Positions 61,975-64,000 of a stretch of 64,000 nucleotides of DNA are shown piece by piece. The notes under the pieces were generated by a model that had not been told where the DNA came from, made no database searches, and saw only the letters and a program-made list of their open reading frames with translations. Location: assembly GCF_002954775.1 (NCBI RefSeq), contig NZ_PJME01000013.1, positions 124,001 through 188,000 of the forward strand. The letters are read 5' to 3'. Position numbers and translations under genes: made by a program. Source of the stretch: Streptomyces geranii (lineage in GTDB: Bacteria > Actinomycetota > Actinomycetes > Streptomycetales > Streptomycetaceae). Positions within the stretch are counted from its first letter, which is position 1; the number at the start of each line of letters is the position of its first letter.

Positions 61975-62427
61975 ATGCGCACCCGAACCGCCGCAGCCGC
62001 ACTCGTCGCCGCGGCACTCCTCATGCTCACCGCCTGCGAAGGCGGCGAGAACGACAGCTCCAGCAAGCCGGACACCTCGACCCAGGACACAGGCGACCAG
62101 CCGACACAGGACGCGGGCACCGAGACGCCCGACACGGAGACGCCTGACACGGAAGCGCCCGACGAGGAGACGCCCGACACCGCCACCACCGCCGACTCCG
62201 AATCGGGGAAGCTGCCCAACCTCGTCGGCCGGGACCTCCAGGACGCCCAGGACGAGGCCCAGGCCGCGGGCTTCTACGACCTCGACGACCAGGACGCCAG
62301 CGGCCAGGGCCGGTTGCAGGTCCTGGACCGCAACTGGACGGTCTGCAGCCAGGAGCCCGACGCCGGCACGTACCCCACGGACACGCCCGTGATCCTGTAC
62401 GCCGTGAAGGACACCGAGTCCTGCTGA
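61975..62427 (+). CDS. PASTA-like small lipoprotein
   Basis: A 150-aa lipoprotein: lipobox LLMLTAC, then an acidic Asp/Glu/Thr repeat linker (TPDTETPDTEAPDEETPDTA), then a PASTA-like fold (LPNLVGRDLQDAQDEAQAAG). GGGGGA precedes the ATG. Extracytoplasmic, role unknown. Confidence 0.8.
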   Translation: MRTRTAAAALVAAALLMLTACEGGENDSSSKPDTSTQDTGDQPTQDAGTETPDTETPDTEAPDEETPDTATTADSESGKLPNLVGRDLQDAQDEAQAAGFYDLDDQDASGQGRLQVLDRNWTVCSQEPDAGTYPTDTPVILYAVKDTESC

Positions 62428-62540
62428 CTCACCGCTGACCCGCCGCTGAACCGGCCCGGATCACAACACGGACACACTGGCCGCGGACCCGTCTCGCGCC
62501 GAGCATGATGCCCACCTCGACACGCAGTCCAGGGGGAAGC

Positions 62541-63107
62541 ATGCGCACGACCACCACCATCGCCTTCGGCGTCGCTCTGCTGCTCGCCGCGGCCACGGCC
62601 TGCTCCGGGGGTACCGGCGCCGAGAAGGTGTCGGTGAAGCCCACCGAGGAGAGCGCGGCGGCGAAGCCGAGCCCGAGCGTCGGTGCGCCCCGCCCGCTCG
62701 GGAAGCCGTTCTCCTTCACGACGGACGGGGCGACGATGGTGATGACCGTACTCGCGTACGAGCAGGGGAAGTTCCACCCGCAGCGGACTGCCGACGAGGA
62801 GTTCGGTACGACCGGATACACGTGGGCGGCCGTCGAGATCAAGGCGTGTCTGAAGAACGGCGTCGGCGCGGTGACCCGCTTCCCGTGGGCCCTCGCCTAC
62901 GCGAACGGGGCACGGATCAAACCGAGCGGCGTGACGTACGACGACTTCCCGAAGCCCGAGTATCCGTACGCGAGGACCCTGAAGCCCGGCGGGTGCGTGC
63001 GGGGCAAGACGGTCTTCGCCGTGCCGGCGAAGCAGCGGCCCGAGAGCGTGCTGTACACCTCCACGTCGCTGGAGAAGCCCGCGGAATGGCTGGTTCCGCA
63101 GACGTAG
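62541..63107 (+). CDS. Small lipoprotein, DUF4352-like
   Basis: A 188-aa lipoprotein with signal MRTTTTIAFGVALLLAAATA and lipobox Cys at about 21. The globular part contains a beta-sandwich pattern (FTTDGATMVMTVLAYEQGKF, YTWAAVEIKACLKN, FVPAKQRPES-like ending) resembling telomeric-repeat-like DUF4352 domains. AGGGGGAAG precedes the ATG. Function unknown. Confidence 0.75.
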   Translation: MRTTTTIAFGVALLLAAATACSGGTGAEKVSVKPTEESAAAKPSPSVGAPRPLGKPFSFTTDGATMVMTVLAYEQGKFHPQRTADEEFGTTGYTWAAVEIKACLKNGVGAVTRFPWALAYANGARIKPSGVTYDDFPKPEYPYARTLKPGGCVRGKTVFAVPAKQRPESVLYTSTSLEKPAEWLVPQT

Positions 63108-63238
63108 CCGAACAAGGTCATCAGGGTGTGACTTTCTGTCTCTGGCTGTCTCTGACCAGCCTTTACGTCGACTGCGCGCACCCCCGGCCGTTATCACCCG
63201 GTATGCGGCCTTCGCGCCCTGCGCCTACCGTGGCTCCC

Positions 63239-64000
63239 ATGGGCGAAGCGGTGGAGCTGGAGGCGTTCGGGCGGACGGTGCGGCTGTCCAGTCCGGGCAA
63301 GGTCTTCTTTCCGGAGCGTGGCTTCACCAAGCTCGACCTCGCCCAGTACTACCTCGCCGTCGGCCCCGGCATCCTGCGTGCGCTGCGCGACCGGCCCACC
63401 ACCCTGGAGCGGTACCCGGACGGGGTGGCCGGTGAGAACTTCTTCCAGAAGCGGGCGCCCAAGAACATGCCCGACTGGATTCCGACCGCCCACATCACCT
63501 TCCCCAGCGGTCGCAGCGCCGACGAGATGTGCCCGACCGAGGTCGCCGCCGTGCTGTGGGCCGCCCAGTTCGGGACTCTGACCTTCCATCCGTGGCCGGT
63601 GCGGCGTGCCGATGTCGACAGTCCCGACGAACTGCGGATCGACCTCGACCCGCAGCCCGGTACGGACTACAACGACGCCGTCCGTGCCGCGCACGAACTG
63701 CGGTCCGTGCTCGACGAGTTCGGCGGTCTGCGGGGCTGGCCCAAGACCTCGGGCGGACGAGGGCTGCATGTCTTCGTGCCGATCGAGCCGCGCTGGACGT
63801 TCACACAGGTGCGCCGCGCGGCGATCGCCGTCGGGCGGGAGCTGGAGCGCCGGATGCCCGACCAGGTGACGACCAAGTGGTGGAAGGAGGAACGCGGGGA
63901 GCGGATCTTCGTCGACTACAACCAGACGGCGCGGGATCGCACCATCGCCTCCGCCTACTCCGTACGGCCCCGCCCGCACGCCCCCGTCTCGGCGCCCTTG
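63239..64000 (+). CDS. LigD-type DNA polymerase/primase domain protein (partial)
   Basis: The first 254 residues of a NHEJ polymerase (archaeo-eukaryotic primase fold). SSPGKVFFPERGFTKLDLAQ at the start, ELRIDLDPQPGTDYNDAVRA (catalytic Asp pair), GWPKTSGGRGLHVFVPIEPR and VDYNQTARDRTIASAYSVRP further on are signatures. It is cut by the window edge. ATG at 63239. In Streptomyces this is often a separate gene from the ligase; here the ligase lies 1.4 kb upstream on the other strand. Confidence 0.92.
   Translation, partial: MGEAVELEAFGRTVRLSSPGKVFFPERGFTKLDLAQYYLAVGPGILRALRDRPTTLERYPDGVAGENFFQKRAPKNMPDWIPTAHITFPSGRSADEMCPTEVAAVLWAAQFGTLTFHPWPVRRADVDSPDELRIDLDPQPGTDYNDAVRAAHELRSVLDEFGGLRGWPKTSGGRGLHVFVPIEPRWTFTQVRRAAIAVGRELERRMPDQVTTKWWKEERGERIFVDYNQTARDRTIASAYSVRPRPHAPVSAPL

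Noticed and set aside
1..64000. CRISPR array or cas genes
   Set aside because: No regularly spaced identical repeats and no Cas-like proteins were seen.

Overview
This window is very GC-rich, G/C dominates third codon positions, and many genes start with GTG or overlap by 4 bases. It carries a protocatechuate cluster of the layout known from Streptomyces (pcaIJFHGBL with divergent pcaV), separate LigD-type ligase and polymerase genes, and DUF2510 proteins. Together these point to a Streptomyces or close relative. No rRNA or tRNA gene was recognised.

Layout. (1) 1-4.8 kb: an SsuC/TauC-type ABC permease and its binding lipoprotein, an IclR regulator, and a coupled three-gene Rieske oxygenase operon of the vanillate demethylase (VanA/VanB) type with a 57-aa gene between oxygenase and reductase. 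(2) About 4.8-35.3 kb: a foreign-looking, plasmid-like island flanked by a 39-bp near-identical direct repeat of the 5' end of the Rieske gene. It holds an IS3-family element, transposase relics, and a run of conflict or defence-like modules: an alpha/beta hydrolase - caspase - cellulose-synthase-like glycosyltransferase operon; a receptor-type Ser/Thr kinase; an HNH-helicase with an unknown partner; two complete convergent three-component ABC (ABC-3C, DUF3732-type) systems; and a short Argonaute with a DREN-APAZ nuclease (SPARDA type). The island ends in a replicon block: candidate Rep, a triple-HTH protein, ParA, two ribbon-helix-helix-like ParB candidates, a centromere-like site, and a repeat array upstream of rep that could be an origin. 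(3) 35.3-50.4 kb: ordinary but partly decayed chromosome. There is a 5'-truncated GH43-type gene, a membrane protein, TetR and LysR regulators, a molbindin, a Tat-exported phospholipase C, a scramblase-like DUF2510 protein, an EamA transporter with a PAP2 phosphatase, a TetR with a large dyad operator, a DUF2510 membrane protein, an MFS transporter relic and a large ATPase regulator without a C-terminal HTH. (4) 50.4-64 kb: an SDR, the pca operon with pcaV and a clear operator, a second IclR regulator, a DUF3048 lipoprotein, an ATP-dependent DNA ligase, two small lipoproteins and the start of a LigD-type polymerase gene.

How the parts fit. The Rieske operon could deliver protocatechuate (if its substrate is vanillate or similar) to the pca operon, which converts it to succinyl-CoA and acetyl-CoA; this link is inference. 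The island is best read as an integrated or captured plasmid whose cargo is anti-phage or anti-plasmid systems. The most novel candidate is the hydrolase-caspase-glycosyltransferase operon. The best recognised defence locus is the SPARDA-type pair. The two ABC-3C copies meet tail to tail over debris of a transposase and of a kinase gene.
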